Shown piece by piece: positions 1 to 8,182 of a DNA stretch of 16,500 bases; within the stretch, counting starts at the first letter, position 1, and every line of letters starts with the position of its first letter. The DNA is from a bacterium. GTDB lineage: Bacteria; Babelota; Babeliae; Babelales; RVW-14. A program made the position numbers and the translations under genes. The notes beneath the pieces were generated by a model. That model worked only from the letters and a program-made list of their open reading frames with translations, was not told where the DNA came from and did not search any database. The stretch is from assembly GCA_023249955.1 (NCBI GenBank), contig JAHFBR010000010.1:1-16500 (forward strand), given 5' to 3'.

Positions 1-634
1 CAACATCCAGTGCATAACCAATCATGCGCCGTATTTGAAAGCGGGCAAAGCCGGGGCCTTTAATGGTGATCAAAAGTGCGCCCCAGCGCTTGAGCGGTTT
101 GACGGTGATGTCATCAATCGTACGAATAGTGGTGACGTCATCAGTTTCGATTTTGCAAAACGACCCAAAGTCGTGCGTGCCCTTGTACAGCTGCAGGCAG
201 TTAAAAAACTTTTCATGATCAACCTGATCAATAAAACGGTACAACCAGCCAAAGCGTGCTACAAAGGGCAGTGGGCGCCGCAAAAAAAGTACGTAGTAGT
301 ATGTTTTTTGTTTGACGTTGGCGCACGGACGAAAGCCGGGTGGCGCCAGCTCTAGGCTTCGGATGTGAATGCTGCTGGGCAGGTGTGCATTCCACACGGT
401 ACGTAGCTCTTCGGTGCTCAGCCTGGCCGGTGGTTCGGCATAAAAACGGGCAACTTGGCCCAACGCGTGAACCCCAGCATCGGTGCGCGAAGCGCCAACG
501 ATGCTGATGGCCGAACCAAAAAGGCGCTGCCAGGAGCTCTGAAGCGTTGAAACCACGGTAACATCCTGTGGCTGAATCTGCCAGCCATGGAAGTCGGTGC
601 CGTCGTATGAAACGATGATTTTATATGCCGTCAC
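1..634 (-). CDS. truA: tRNA pseudouridine(38-40) synthase TruA, C-terminus cut by window edge
   Basis: TruA isomerises uridines 38-40 in the anticodon arm of many tRNAs to pseudouridine. Translating the minus strand from the GTG at 634 gives 211 codons that run off the left edge. The start shows the family pattern SYDGTDFHGW (about residues 9-18). The catalytic motif SRTDAGVHALGQ follows at about residues 54-65, and its Asp is the nucleophile of the family. A later stretch, KTYYYVLF, matches the family core, and FARFQIRRMIG near the edge matches the conserved C-terminal part. Roughly the last 40-60 residues should lie outside the window. No ATG occurs near the family start, so GTG is chosen; the upstream AAGAG is at best a weak ribosome site. 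The gene lies 225 nt beyond the glycosyltransferase stop and has its own promoter, so it probably begins a new transcript. Confidence 0.93.
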   Translation of the reverse strand, partial: MTAYKIIVSYDGTDFHGWQIQPQDVTVVSTLQSSWQRLFGSAISIVGASRTDAGVHALGQVARFYAEPPARLSTEELRTVWNAHLPSSIHIRSLELAPPGFRPCANVKQKTYYYVLFLRRPLPFVARFGWLYRFIDQVDHEKFFNCLQLYKGTHDFGSFCKIETDDVTTIRTIDDITVKPLKRWGALLITIKGPGFARFQIRRMIGYALDV

Positions 635-662
635 AGTAACACTCTTAATGCTAGAAATAAGA

Positions 663-706
663 AACCCCCATCCAGACGAACGCCTTGGACAGGGGAAATG
701 GAGGTT
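663..706 (-). promoter_or_regulatory. Stem-loop in the truA leader, attenuator- or terminator-like
   Basis: In minus-strand RNA, AACCUCCAU (706-698) can pair with AUGGGGGUU (671-663), giving nine continuous pairs with one U-G wobble. Two further U-G pairs are possible inside. A competing fold pairs CCCC/GGGG (695-692 with 669-666) and UCCA/UGGA (689-686 with 674-671). The two folds are mutually exclusive. The 3' side runs into a T-rich stretch (TTTCTTATTTCT). The wobble pair becomes an A-C mismatch on the plus strand, so the structure suits minus-strand RNA. It could be an attenuator of truA or the 3' end of a short RNA of about 80-90 nt. No known riboswitch class was recognised. Confidence 0.4.
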
Positions 707-724
707 ATCTAAATTTAAGTGTCA

Positions 725-737
725 TCTGAAATTCAGA
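725..737. promoter_or_regulatory. Small palindrome just downstream of the predicted truA start site
   Basis: TCTGAA and TTCAGA form a perfect inverted repeat with 6-bp arms around a single central A. It covers about +3 to +15 of the transcript predicted from the promoter at 747-775, where a repressor could block RNA polymerase. The repeat is short and no regulator is known, so this is only a candidate operator. Confidence 0.25.
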
Positions 738-746
738 GACGATATG

Positions 747-775
747 ATTGTACCGAAGGTGCATAAAAAAATCAA
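747..775 (-). promoter_or_regulatory. Sigma-70 promoter for truA
   Basis: Read on the minus strand, TTGATT (775-770) and TACAAT (752-747) are separated by exactly 17 bp. They match the sigma-70 consensus at 4 of 6 and 5 of 6 positions. The RpoD encoded in this window keeps the canonical region 2.4 and 4.2 residues that read these hexamers. The start site would be near 740, giving a leader of about 105 nt before the truA GTG. The spacer holds a short inverted repeat, ACC-GAA-GGT on the plus strand. Confidence 0.6.
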
Positions 776-859
776 ACTATTTTTCTACTATTTTTTAATT
801 GAATACACGACTCCCAGGTTAATTACAGCTTGTTTTAGCCTAGCTGGAGCGACGATTGG

Positions 860-1990
860 TTAATTGCAGTCTGAAGATTTTGCTGTGGCGGTAAAGATTG
901 TACGATACTGTTCAACAACGCGCTGTATGCGGTATTGTTTATCAATAATTTTTTTGTTCACGGCGCTCATGCTGTGTCGCAGGAGCGGGGTATCATAAAG
1001 TTGCTTGAGTGCGGCAGTGTACGCCGTCACATCGTTTGAAGGTACCAGTAGACCGTTGATGCTATGTTCTATGACGTCATGATGCTGCAAATGGGAGGTT
1101 GAGATAACCGGTAGCCCAAAACTCATGGCTTCCAGCAGGGCAAGCGAGAGCCCCTCGCTTTGCGATGACAGTGCAAAGCAGTTAAAGAGTGGGTAAAACC
1201 GGCATGCGTCGGTGCGTGCGCCCACAAAAATCACCAGCTGCGCAATGCCCAACTGGCGTACTAAATCTTTAAGTTTTTCGGTCTGAGATCCATCACCAAC
1301 CAGTACTAAGTTGCGCGGTTGAGAGGCTGTTGTGGCGTTGCACCACTGCGCAAAGGCTCTGATCAGCACATCGTATGATTTAATGGGCTCCAAGCGGCCA
1401 ATGGCTCCAACAATAAAAGCGTTCGGTTCCAATCCAAGATCTGCTCGTTCCAGTGGTTGAGCAAAGGCCTGGGCGTGCAAGCGGTCAACGTCGATGCCAT
1501 TTTTGATGACCACCAGCTGTGTATGTTTGCGTGCGGGTAAAATGTGTTGTTTGTATGCTGTGCCGACGGCATCTGCAACTGCGACGGTGCGATAGGGCAT
1601 GGCGGCGGTAAGGCGATCCAGCATGTTGCGAATAAAACCCTCTTTGGTGCAGTTGCCGTGCAGATCGCACACCACAGGAATCTTGTGCATGCGTCCCAAC
1701 AAGCGGCCGATGATGTTTGCAGACCACAGTGACGTGTGCAGCACATCAGGTTTTATGTGGCGAATAAGTTTCTTTAAACGAAGCAGTGCTATCGGGTCGT
1801 AGTGATGAAACAGACCTTTGATCTGATAGGTTGGGATGCCCAACTTGTGAAGCGTTTGTACGTGTGGGCCGTCATAAAAATAGGCGACGTGATGCTGGAA
1901 GCCCTGGTGCTGCAGCAGAGCAAGCATGTTACATAATGCTTGCTCTGCGCCGCCAATTTTTAAGCTGGTGATGAAGTGGAGAATTTTCAT
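860..1990 (-). CDS. GT4-family glycosyltransferase (GT-B fold), acceptor unknown
   Basis: A cytoplasmic or membrane-associated enzyme of 376 residues that should transfer a sugar from a nucleotide donor to a surface glycan or lipid. The N-terminal Rossmann half starts MKILHFITSLKIGGAEQ, with the usual GGAE acceptor-side loop. The C-terminal half has GRLEPIKSYDVLIRAF (about 198-213), VGDGSQTEKL (about 231-240) and the E-x7-E pair at Glu279 and Glu287 in SEGLSLALLEAM, which binds the donor in retaining GT4 enzymes. The length is normal for the family. The ATG directly follows the rpoD stop (TAA-ATG with no gap), so translational coupling is likely. It is the last gene of the long minus-strand operon, and no clear terminator follows it. 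The sugar and acceptor cannot be told from sequence; lipopolysaccharide or capsule assembly is the usual role. Confidence 0.88.
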   Translation of the reverse strand: MKILHFITSLKIGGAEQALCNMLALLQHQGFQHHVAYFYDGPHVQTLHKLGIPTYQIKGLFHHYDPIALLRLKKLIRHIKPDVLHTSLWSANIIGRLLGRMHKIPVVCDLHGNCTKEGFIRNMLDRLTAAMPYRTVAVADAVGTAYKQHILPARKHTQLVVIKNGIDVDRLHAQAFAQPLERADLGLEPNAFIVGAIGRLEPIKSYDVLIRAFAQWCNATTASQPRNLVLVGDGSQTEKLKDLVRQLGIAQLVIFVGARTDACRFYPLFNCFALSSQSEGLSLALLEAMSFGLPVISTSHLQHHDVIEHSINGLLVPSNDVTAYTAALKQLYDTPLLRHSMSAVNKKIIDKQYRIQRVVEQYRTIFTATAKSSDCN

Positions 1991-4429
1991 TTACTCATTT
2001 GAATCGCTTGGAGGCGTATTGCCCTCAAGCTCTTTTTCAATAAATGCCGTCAGCTTTTTACTGCGTGAAGGGTGGCGCAATTTGCGCAACGCCTTGACCT
2101 CAATCTGACGAATACGTTCACGCGTGACCGAGAAGTCTTTACCAACCTCTTCAAGGGTGTGCTCAGATGCAACGTCAATACCGAAGCGCATCTTGAGTAC
2201 CTTTTCTTCACGTGGGGTCAACGTCTTGAGCACTTCACGGACCTTTTCTTTGAGGTCTTCATTGATCACGGCATCAACGGGTGAGTACTCATTTTCGTCT
2301 TCGATGAAATCCTTCAAGTAAGTATCATCGCTATCACCAACCGGTGTTTCCAGCGATACCGGCTCTTTGGAGATCTTGATAATGTTTTTGATCTTTTTCT
2401 CATCAAGATTAAGCTCTTTGGCCAATTCGGTGTAGCTCGGTTCGCGGCTCTTTTCTTGAACGTAGGTACGCGTGATCTTGTTGATCTTGCTGAGTGTTTC
2501 AACCATGTGTACTGGAACGCGGATGGTACGCGATTGGTCAGCGATGGCACGGGTAATGGCTTGACGTATCCACCAAGTTGCGTAGGTAGAAAATTTAAAG
2601 CCACGTTCAAATTCAAACTTTTCAACCGCCTTCAAAAGACCAATGTTACCCTCTTGAATCAGATCAAGAAAGTGTAGGCCACGATTGATATATTTTTTGG
2701 CAATGTTAACAACCAGACGCAAGTTTGCACGAGCCAAGTCATCTTTTGCCGACTTGTCTTTTGCTTGCGCAACCACAAATTTTCTAAAAAGCTTAAGAAT
2801 TTTTTCTTTGCTCAAACCGGCTTCGGCCTCAACCTTTTTGATGATTTTGTGGCCGCTGCGTACAACGGTGTCCAAGGTTGCGATTTGTTCCAGATCCTCA
2901 GCGGTCGGTTTTTTGATGCTCTGATAGAATTTGAGCTTGGATTCTGCAGTTTTTGCCTCATCCTCTTTTTCATGGATTTTGAGCACGAACTTTTCAATCT
3001 TTTTGCCAAACTTTCTGATCTGTTTGTTGGAAAGTTTAATGGCTCTGATTGCCAGGACCACTTGCTGGCGATTTTCTTCGACCTTTGCAAGCATTTCTTT
3101 TTTCTTGCTCTCCGAATCAAGCTGTGTGCGATACGAACGATAGATCTTATCTTCGTTTGCCACAATGTCTTTGATGTTTTGGATGGCAGCAATCAGCTTG
3201 ATTTTTTCCTCTTCAAATTTAGGCGAATTGTCTTCACCAAAATCAGAAAACTGAATCAGATCTTTCAGGAACAATGGATCTTTGGTAATGCGCTCTTCAA
3301 AGCCCATCAGATCTTTTGGCACAAATGGAAATTGCGAAATTGCTTCGATCGATTCGCGCTTACCATCGGCAATTTTGTCGGCGATTACTTTTTCCGTCTC
3401 TTTATTCAAGAGTGGAATTTTGCCGATCTCTTTGAGATACAGTTTAACCGGATCGTTGAGCTGGCTTGGCTCCATGAGGCCCTTAAGGCGCTCAAGGTCT
3501 TTTTCGTAATAATCTTCTTCGCTGAGTTCAGTTGAAAGTTCAGCCGTGTCCAGGCTTGCTTCCAGGTCTGGTGTAATTTGCTCAAATGCTGGTTTGGTGC
3601 CGCTGACGCTTTCAATCAAGCCATCAAAGTCTTTGCTGCTTGCTTCAAGCTCGTCTTGCGAAATCAGATCGATGTTTTCTCGTTCAAGAATACGAACAAG
3701 TTCGTTGGCATCCTCTTCGTTCAATTTGTGGCGCTGATTAAAGCCCAACAGCTCTTCATAGGTCAAGACGCCTTCGTTGCGGCCTTTTTCAACCAACGTG
3801 ACAACTTGCTTATCGATGCTTTTAAGGCTTTGTGATAGTCCTTCTTCATCGGGCAGTATTACCAGATCGCCCATATCCTCAAGGGTTTCGCTTACCTCGT
3901 CTTCAAGAACTGGGCCCATTTTTGCCGGTTTGGCGGTGGCAGGAATGGGCTTTTTGCCCTTCTCGAACTTGCCTGTTCCAACCAGAGGGGTAGATTTTAC
4001 AGGAGTTTTTGCTACGGGTTTCGGCTTAGGAGCAGGCACTGGTTTTGCCGTACTGATTGCCTTGGCGGGAGCGGCAGGCTTGGCAGGCGCTACCTGTTTG
4101 GCAACAGGAACTTTGATTGGTTCAGCGGTTTTAATTTTTACCGGTGCTGGAACAACTGTTGGTTTTACGGCAACAGGTTTAGGAGTTGGCTTTGCAGGAG
4201 GTTTTTGTTTGGAAGCGCTTGGCTTAACAACGTTTTTTACCGCCTCTTTAATCGATGAAAAGGCTCTGGCGAAACCTTTGGCTATGCCGCCTTTTTTTGC
4301 CTTATCTTTGGATTTCTTTTGATTATTTTTTTGAACACCGTGACGTGCTTTAGGCATAGTTTTGGCAACCTTCTTGGTTTGAGAATGTTTTTTGGCCGTG
4401 TATGATTTTGTTATCTTTTTCGTTTTCAT
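1991..4429 (-). CDS. rpoD: Primary sigma factor RpoD with a long basic N-terminal extension
   Basis: Housekeeping sigma-70 subunit, 812 residues against about 613 in E. coli. Region 1.1 lies at about 200-260, region 1.2 at about 325-357 ([11 protein letters not shown]) and the non-conserved insert at about 360-560. Region 2 at about 562-645 contains [20 protein letters not shown] and [17 protein letters not shown], whose Gln and Thr read the -10 element. Region 3 follows, then region 4 at about 735-797 with the helix-turn-helix [19 protein letters not shown] that reads -35 elements. The extra length is residues 1-170, with 43 Lys and only 4 acidic residues: a Lys-rich head, a possible amphipathic helix (about 50-68), then Pro/Lys/Ala repeats. 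The ATG overlaps the dnaG stop by 4 nt (ATGA), which supports the far-upstream start. The gene sits between dnaG and a glycosyltransferase. Confidence 0.96.
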   Translation of the reverse strand: MKTKKITKSYTAKKHSQTKKVAKTMPKARHGVQKNNQKKSKDKAKKGGIAKGFARAFSSIKEAVKNVVKPSASKQKPPAKPTPKPVAVKPTVVPAPVKIKTAEPIKVPVAKQVAPAKPAAPAKAISTAKPVPAPKPKPVAKTPVKSTPLVGTGKFEKGKKPIPATAKPAKMGPVLEDEVSETLEDMGDLVILPDEEGLSQSLKSIDKQVVTLVEKGRNEGVLTYEELLGFNQRHKLNEEDANELVRILERENIDLISQDELEASSKDFDGLIESVSGTKPAFEQITPDLEASLDTAELSTELSEEDYYEKDLERLKGLMEPSQLNDPVKLYLKEIGKIPLLNKETEKVIADKIADGKRESIEAISQFPFVPKDLMGFEERITKDPLFLKDLIQFSDFGEDNSPKFEEEKIKLIAAIQNIKDIVANEDKIYRSYRTQLDSESKKKEMLAKVEENRQQVVLAIRAIKLSNKQIRKFGKKIEKFVLKIHEKEDEAKTAESKLKFYQSIKKPTAEDLEQIATLDTVVRSGHKIIKKVEAEAGLSKEKILKLFRKFVVAQAKDKSAKDDLARANLRLVVNIAKKYINRGLHFLDLIQEGNIGLLKAVEKFEFERGFKFSTYATWWIRQAITRAIADQSRTIRVPVHMVETLSKINKITRTYVQEKSREPSYTELAKELNLDEKKIKNIIKISKEPVSLETPVGDSDDTYLKDFIEDENEYSPVDAVINEDLKEKVREVLKTLTPREEKVLKMRFGIDVASEHTLEEVGKDFSVTRERIRQIEVKALRKLRHPSRSKKLTAFIEKELEGNTPPSDSNE

Positions 4430-6216
4430 CGTAGCAACCCCCTGTTCTGCAAGATCCCTTGTTTCAGCTGTGCAAATCGTTCCAACACTTCCTGGACCTT
4501 TTGGTTATCATGCTCTTGTTTTGCCTTAATAACTTGAGCTTTTACATCTTTTACAATTGACTGCCAATAGTGTTTATAAAATCGTGCAAAAAGATGGTCA
4601 ATTCCCTGCTGACAGCTTTGTGCATCATGTTGCATGCTGATGCGTATTGCCCATGCCTTAGTGGTCTCATCAAGCGTATCTAAAAAAGGGGCCAGGAGCA
4701 TTTGTGCGCTCTCATTGGCCAGATACGTATCAAGTTTTTGAAGTACGCCTTGTGCGTGGGCAGAAAAATACGGTCGTATATCGTCAGGAACACGAATGTT
4801 CATTGATGCCTGCAGACCGTTAAGTATAGCAGAAAAAATTTTTTCTTCCAGCAAAAGGACCTCGTCAGACTCAGTAAAATCCCCCTTTTCTGGTTGGTCG
4901 GCCATAGCCTCTGGCGGGAGGGCGACCGGGGTTTTGCTTTGGCGCTGAAGCAGGTCTTTGAGGGACGAAAACGGCAACTGGGTGATGGAGGCGGTGTGGT
5001 GGAGTAAGAGATCGCGCTTGAACTGGTGGGGTATTTTGGCAATGATAGTCGTAATTTTTTCGGCAACAGCCAGCTTCTGCGAAAGGGGTTTGTTAGTAAA
5101 ATTCGACCCTGTCGCATTAATAAAAAAAGTAACAATATCGGTTGCATGGATAACCAGGTCCTGCAAATCGCCTCCTTGGCTTAAAAAGGATGCCGGGTCC
5201 TGTCCCGCTGGCAGCGTTACAATTTTAAGCTCCAAGTTCACCTCCCAGCACAGCTCAGTTAGCCTGAGCATAGCCTTTTGGCCGGCTTGGTCGCCATCAT
5301 ACAGTACAAAAAGCGTATGTGTGTAGCGGGCAAGCATTTTTAGGTGCTCCAGAGTGCATGCGGTGCCCAGGGTGGCGACGGTGTTTTGGTAGCCGGCCTG
5401 GTGCATCATGATGCAGTCCATGTAACCCTCAACCAAGTACCCAATGCCAGCGGCGTGGAGCGGTTTTTTGGCCATATCAAAGCCGAACAGGATTTTGCCC
5501 TTTTCAAAGCCGTCGGATTCTTTGCTGTTGTAATATTTTGGTCGCTCATCCCCTGGCTTAAAAATTCTGCCGCCAAAGCCGCAGTTACGCCCCATGCTAT
5601 CTTTGATGGGGAACAAAATGCGCTCTTCAAAGGGAGAGTAGAGTGAGGCGCGACCTTCCATAACCAGAGCATGCTCTTGCAAATCTTTAAGCAAAAAATT
5701 TTCTTTGCTCAGATCTTTCATGAAAATGTTCATGGCCGTTGTGCCACTGGGGAAGTAGCCCAGTTGAAATGTTTTGATGGACTGCTCAGAAAGCTGGCGC
5801 TCTTTCAGATACTTTATGGCCGCCTTGTTGGCCAGCAAATTTTTGTGTGCCCATGCGCTGACTGCTGCGCACAATAGGTAGTAGCGCTCTTTTTCATCTT
5901 TTTCTTGCTGCGACGCTTGATTAGTTTGCGCAAGATGGTTGGGCACAGAGATTTTGTAACGATCAACCAAATACTGTGCTGCTTCGCGTTGGGTCAAATT
6001 TTCAACGCGAGCAATAAAACTGACCACATCACCCGAAGCGTGACAGCCGAAGCAATAAAAGATCTGTTTATCCGGGCTGACGGTGAACGACGCATCCTTT
6101 TCGGCGTGGAAAGGACACGGTCCTTTCCAATAATGTCCAGCCGGTTTAACCTGAACAAAATCGGTGATGACATCAAGAATAGGAAGTTTTTCTTTTAAAT
6201 AAACAAATAGTGACAT
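4426..6216 (-). CDS. dnaG: DNA primase DnaG
   Basis: Synthesises RNA primers for replication alongside the replicative helicase; 596 residues, a normal length. The N-terminal CHC2 zinc ribbon uses Cys34, His37, Cys55 and Cys58 (CPFH and CFGC). The RNA polymerase-like core contains ERILFPI (about 198-204) and [13 protein letters not shown] (about 228-240). The Toprim metal site follows, with Glu263 in VEGYMD and Asp307/Asp309 in LYDGDQAG. The C-terminal 150-200 residues are divergent and helical, as expected for the helicase-interacting domain. The start lies 14 nt after the lgt stop with no obvious Shine-Dalgarno, so coupling to lgt translation is possible. Its stop overlaps the rpoD start as ATGA. 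The dnaG-rpoD pairing recalls the macromolecular-synthesis operon of other bacteria, but rpsU is absent here. Confidence 0.96.
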   Translation of the reverse strand: MSLFVYLKEKLPILDVITDFVQVKPAGHYWKGPCPFHAEKDASFTVSPDKQIFYCFGCHASGDVVSFIARVENLTQREAAQYLVDRYKISVPNHLAQTNQASQQEKDEKERYYLLCAAVSAWAHKNLLANKAAIKYLKERQLSEQSIKTFQLGYFPSGTTAMNIFMKDLSKENFLLKDLQEHALVMEGRASLYSPFEERILFPIKDSMGRNCGFGGRIFKPGDERPKYYNSKESDGFEKGKILFGFDMAKKPLHAAGIGYLVEGYMDCIMMHQAGYQNTVATLGTACTLEHLKMLARYTHTLFVLYDGDQAGQKAMLRLTELCWEVNLELKIVTLPAGQDPASFLSQGGDLQDLVIHATDIVTFFINATGSNFTNKPLSQKLAVAEKITTIIAKIPHQFKRDLLLHHTASITQLPFSSLKDLLQRQSKTPVALPPEAMADQPEKGDFTESDEVLLLEEKIFSAILNGLQASMNIRVPDDIRPYFSAHAQGVLQKLDTYLANESAQMLLAPFLDTLDETTKAWAIRISMQHDAQSCQQGIDHLFARFYKHYWQSIVKDVKAQVIKAKQEHDNQKVQEVLERFAQLKQGILQNRGLLR

Positions 6217-6230
6217 GGTGTAGTAATCGG

Positions 6231-7019
6231 TTATCTCTTTTTATCTCTTATCAACAGTGCAATCAGAAGGCCGCCAGAAAGTACAAATCCCGCAAGCGAA
6301 AGGTATTGAAAATATGAAAGCTTGGTGCCACAGAGTCCCGCAACCAATGTTTCGCGGTCACCACGCCAAAAATCAATGGTAAAACGCGCTAGATTTTCCA
6401 GCATCAAAAATGTTGCCAGCATGGTGCCTGGTCGCGTGAGTAAATGTGATGCAAGCATTTTAAGCACCACAAAAATACCAAGTGAAATCAGGCTCATATA
6501 AATTTGTGTTGGATGGAGTGGTGCATACAGTGGTGCATAACCGTCTGGATTGGTAAAGGTTATTGCCCACCACAGATGCGGGGCGTAAGCACCGTAGCAG
6601 CATCCGGCGAATAGGCAGCCAAAACGTGCAATTGATTGCATTAGTGGTGCATACAAAGCGCCCAAATCAAAGAGTGGCAATACCGGAACTCGATTGATGC
6701 GTAGGTACGTGGTGACGCCCACAAGCACGCCAACAATGGCGCCCAAAACCACCAGCCCACCCGTCCATGGATACACTGTTTCAATCCAGCGACCGGCAAA
6801 CTCATCGACGTGTGTTAGGATATACAGCAAGCGTCCACCGATCACGGCGCTTACCAAACCAACAAAAACGGTGTTTAAGTATGCTTCTTGCGAAATCAAT
6901 TTTTTGCGCAGAGGGTCGCGGCTTGAGAAGTATAAAAATACCAGAAAGCCGATGGCAATCATGGCGCCATATGACTGAATCCACAATGGACCATAAATAT
7001 GTAATAAACGTGGATACAT
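6231..7019 (-). CDS. lgt: Phosphatidylglycerol-prolipoprotein diacylglyceryl transferase Lgt
   Basis: Inner-membrane enzyme that moves diacylglycerol from phosphatidylglycerol to the lipobox Cys of prolipoproteins. At 262 residues it has the expected length and about seven hydrophobic segments. It shows GGRLLYIL (61-68), the signature arginine Arg132 in ARFGCLFAGCCYG, HPTQIY (169-174) and ARFTIDFWRGDRE near the C-terminus. The GCCYG form of the signature is common outside Proteobacteria. Two positions are unusual: the His of the E. coli motif GGMSFHGG aligns with Leu92, and the Glu after HPSQLY aligns with Met175. A ribosome site AAAGGA sits about 8 nt before the ATG. It lies 35 nt after murG and 14 nt before dnaG in the same operon. 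Confidence 0.93.
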   Translation of the reverse strand: MYPRLLHIYGPLWIQSYGAMIAIGFLVFLYFSSRDPLRKKLISQEAYLNTVFVGLVSAVIGGRLLYILTHVDEFAGRWIETVYPWTGGLVVLGAIVGVLVGVTTYLRINRVPVLPLFDLGALYAPLMQSIARFGCLFAGCCYGAYAPHLWWAITFTNPDGYAPLYAPLHPTQIYMSLISLGIFVVLKMLASHLLTRPGTMLATFLMLENLARFTIDFWRGDRETLVAGLCGTKLSYFQYLSLAGFVLSGGLLIALLIRDKKR

Positions 7020-7054
7020 ACAAAAGTCCTTTATATTGAAGCGCTACACATGTT

Positions 7055-8182
7055 TTAAGCGGGGATACAGTTTATCACAGATTGTTCTGGATGATTATTT
7101 TTTTCGCATACGCCATGACGCTTGAGTGCGTCAGCAAAAAGTTCAGGGTTGCTGACGATCGCTTCTTGCAATAAAACCGTGAACAGCGCCGGATAGCGTT
7201 CAGCCATGGCCAGAGCATTGTACTTTTGATGCGTTGTGGTTGGTGCATTGAGCGGAATGACAATGCAAGGTTTTTGAAAGAACGCAATTTCAAACATGGT
7301 TCCGGCTCCTGCGCGGCAAATGATCAGGTCAGCAAGGGCGTAATAATCGTGCACGCGTTCGTCATAGCTAAACGTAAATGCTGCAATTTTGTGACTGGCG
7401 TACCACGTTTCCCATGGCTGCTCCTGAAAGGCGCCCGTTTGATGAATAACCTGAAGCTGTGGTGCCAGTACTGGGTTCTGTTCAATAAAATTTTTTATCA
7501 GATTATTCAGCAGAGCAGAGCCTTGCGAGCCGCCCAAAATAAACAGTGTCATCTTGGATGCGTTAAAAAAATGTGAAGCGTTGCGCTTTGCCAGCGCTTG
7601 GTTCATGCGTTGCATGATGGCTGCGGTGTCATGCGTTAAATCATTTTGTGTAAAACGAAGTGGGTATTCAGCCTCTTGAAACTTATGCGTAAAATCAAAA
7701 ACACCCCAGCGGCAGTGCGGACGCGTCTGGGCAAAGCTGCAGTAAATAGTACTTGCAAAAGGAAAGAGCGCTTTAATCGCTTTGCCCGGCAAAACATTCA
7801 GTTCGTGCACATCAAGTTTTTTGCGGGTGACGTAGGCGGCGAGCCCAAAGGGTACTGCCATCATGCCACCGGTGCTGATCACGCGCTCTGGCCGATACCA
7901 CAGCGTATAAAAAATGCTTTTGAAAAACAGTGACAAAACATTGGCCATAACCAACGGAATACTCCACCAGCGTCGAAGCGAAAAGGTGCGCAACGGCAAA
8001 TGAACAACGCGTGTCAGAATGGTGCTGTTTTTTACAATCTTTTTTTCAAGTTCACGCGTGCCGGTAAAAAAAACGATGCGTCCATCAGGATGCCAGTGAT
8101 GCCACTGTTGCGCCAATTGCAGTGCAGGCAAAATATGACCGCCCGATCCAGCCGCGACAAAAAAAACTGTTTTTTTTCTCAT
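7055..8182 (-). CDS. murG: MurG, lipid II-forming N-acetylglucosaminyltransferase
   Basis: Adds GlcNAc from UDP-GlcNAc to lipid I on the cytoplasmic face of the inner membrane, giving lipid II for peptidoglycan. The 375-residue GT-B protein has the glycine loop GSGGH (12-16), STGGMMAVP (about 103-111) and HELNVLPGKA (126-135; usually HEQN, so Gln to Leu here). The second glycine loop is GGSQGS (217-222), followed by HQTG (247-250), the donor-site stretch CRAGAGTMFEIA (about 289-300) and THQKYNA (about 307-313). The ATG overlaps the stop of the upstream TPR gene as ATGA, so the two are probably coupled. Its presence implies a peptidoglycan precursor pathway; other mur genes are not in the window. 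Confidence 0.95.
   Translation of the reverse strand: MRKKTVFFVAAGSGGHILPALQLAQQWHHWHPDGRIVFFTGTRELEKKIVKNSTILTRVVHLPLRTFSLRRWWSIPLVMANVLSLFFKSIFYTLWYRPERVISTGGMMAVPFGLAAYVTRKKLDVHELNVLPGKAIKALFPFASTIYCSFAQTRPHCRWGVFDFTHKFQEAEYPLRFTQNDLTHDTAAIMQRMNQALAKRNASHFFNASKMTLFILGGSQGSALLNNLIKNFIEQNPVLAPQLQVIHQTGAFQEQPWETWYASHKIAAFTFSYDERVHDYYALADLIICRAGAGTMFEIAFFQKPCIVIPLNAPTTTHQKYNALAMAERYPALFTVLLQEAIVSNPELFADALKRHGVCEKNNHPEQSVINCIPA

Noticed and set aside
597..863. Open plus-strand frame of 88 codons between truA and the glycosyltransferase
   Set aside because: It begins inside truA on the opposite strand, crosses the truA promoter and leader, has no ribosome site and no recognisable domain.
2765..4322. 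Long plus-strand open frames opposite rpoD (256 and 181 codons)
   Set aside because: They are antisense to clearly conserved rpoD sequence. Lys-, Glu- and Ala-rich coding produces Phe-, Leu- and Gly-rich antisense frames of this kind, and neither has a ribosome site or family match.
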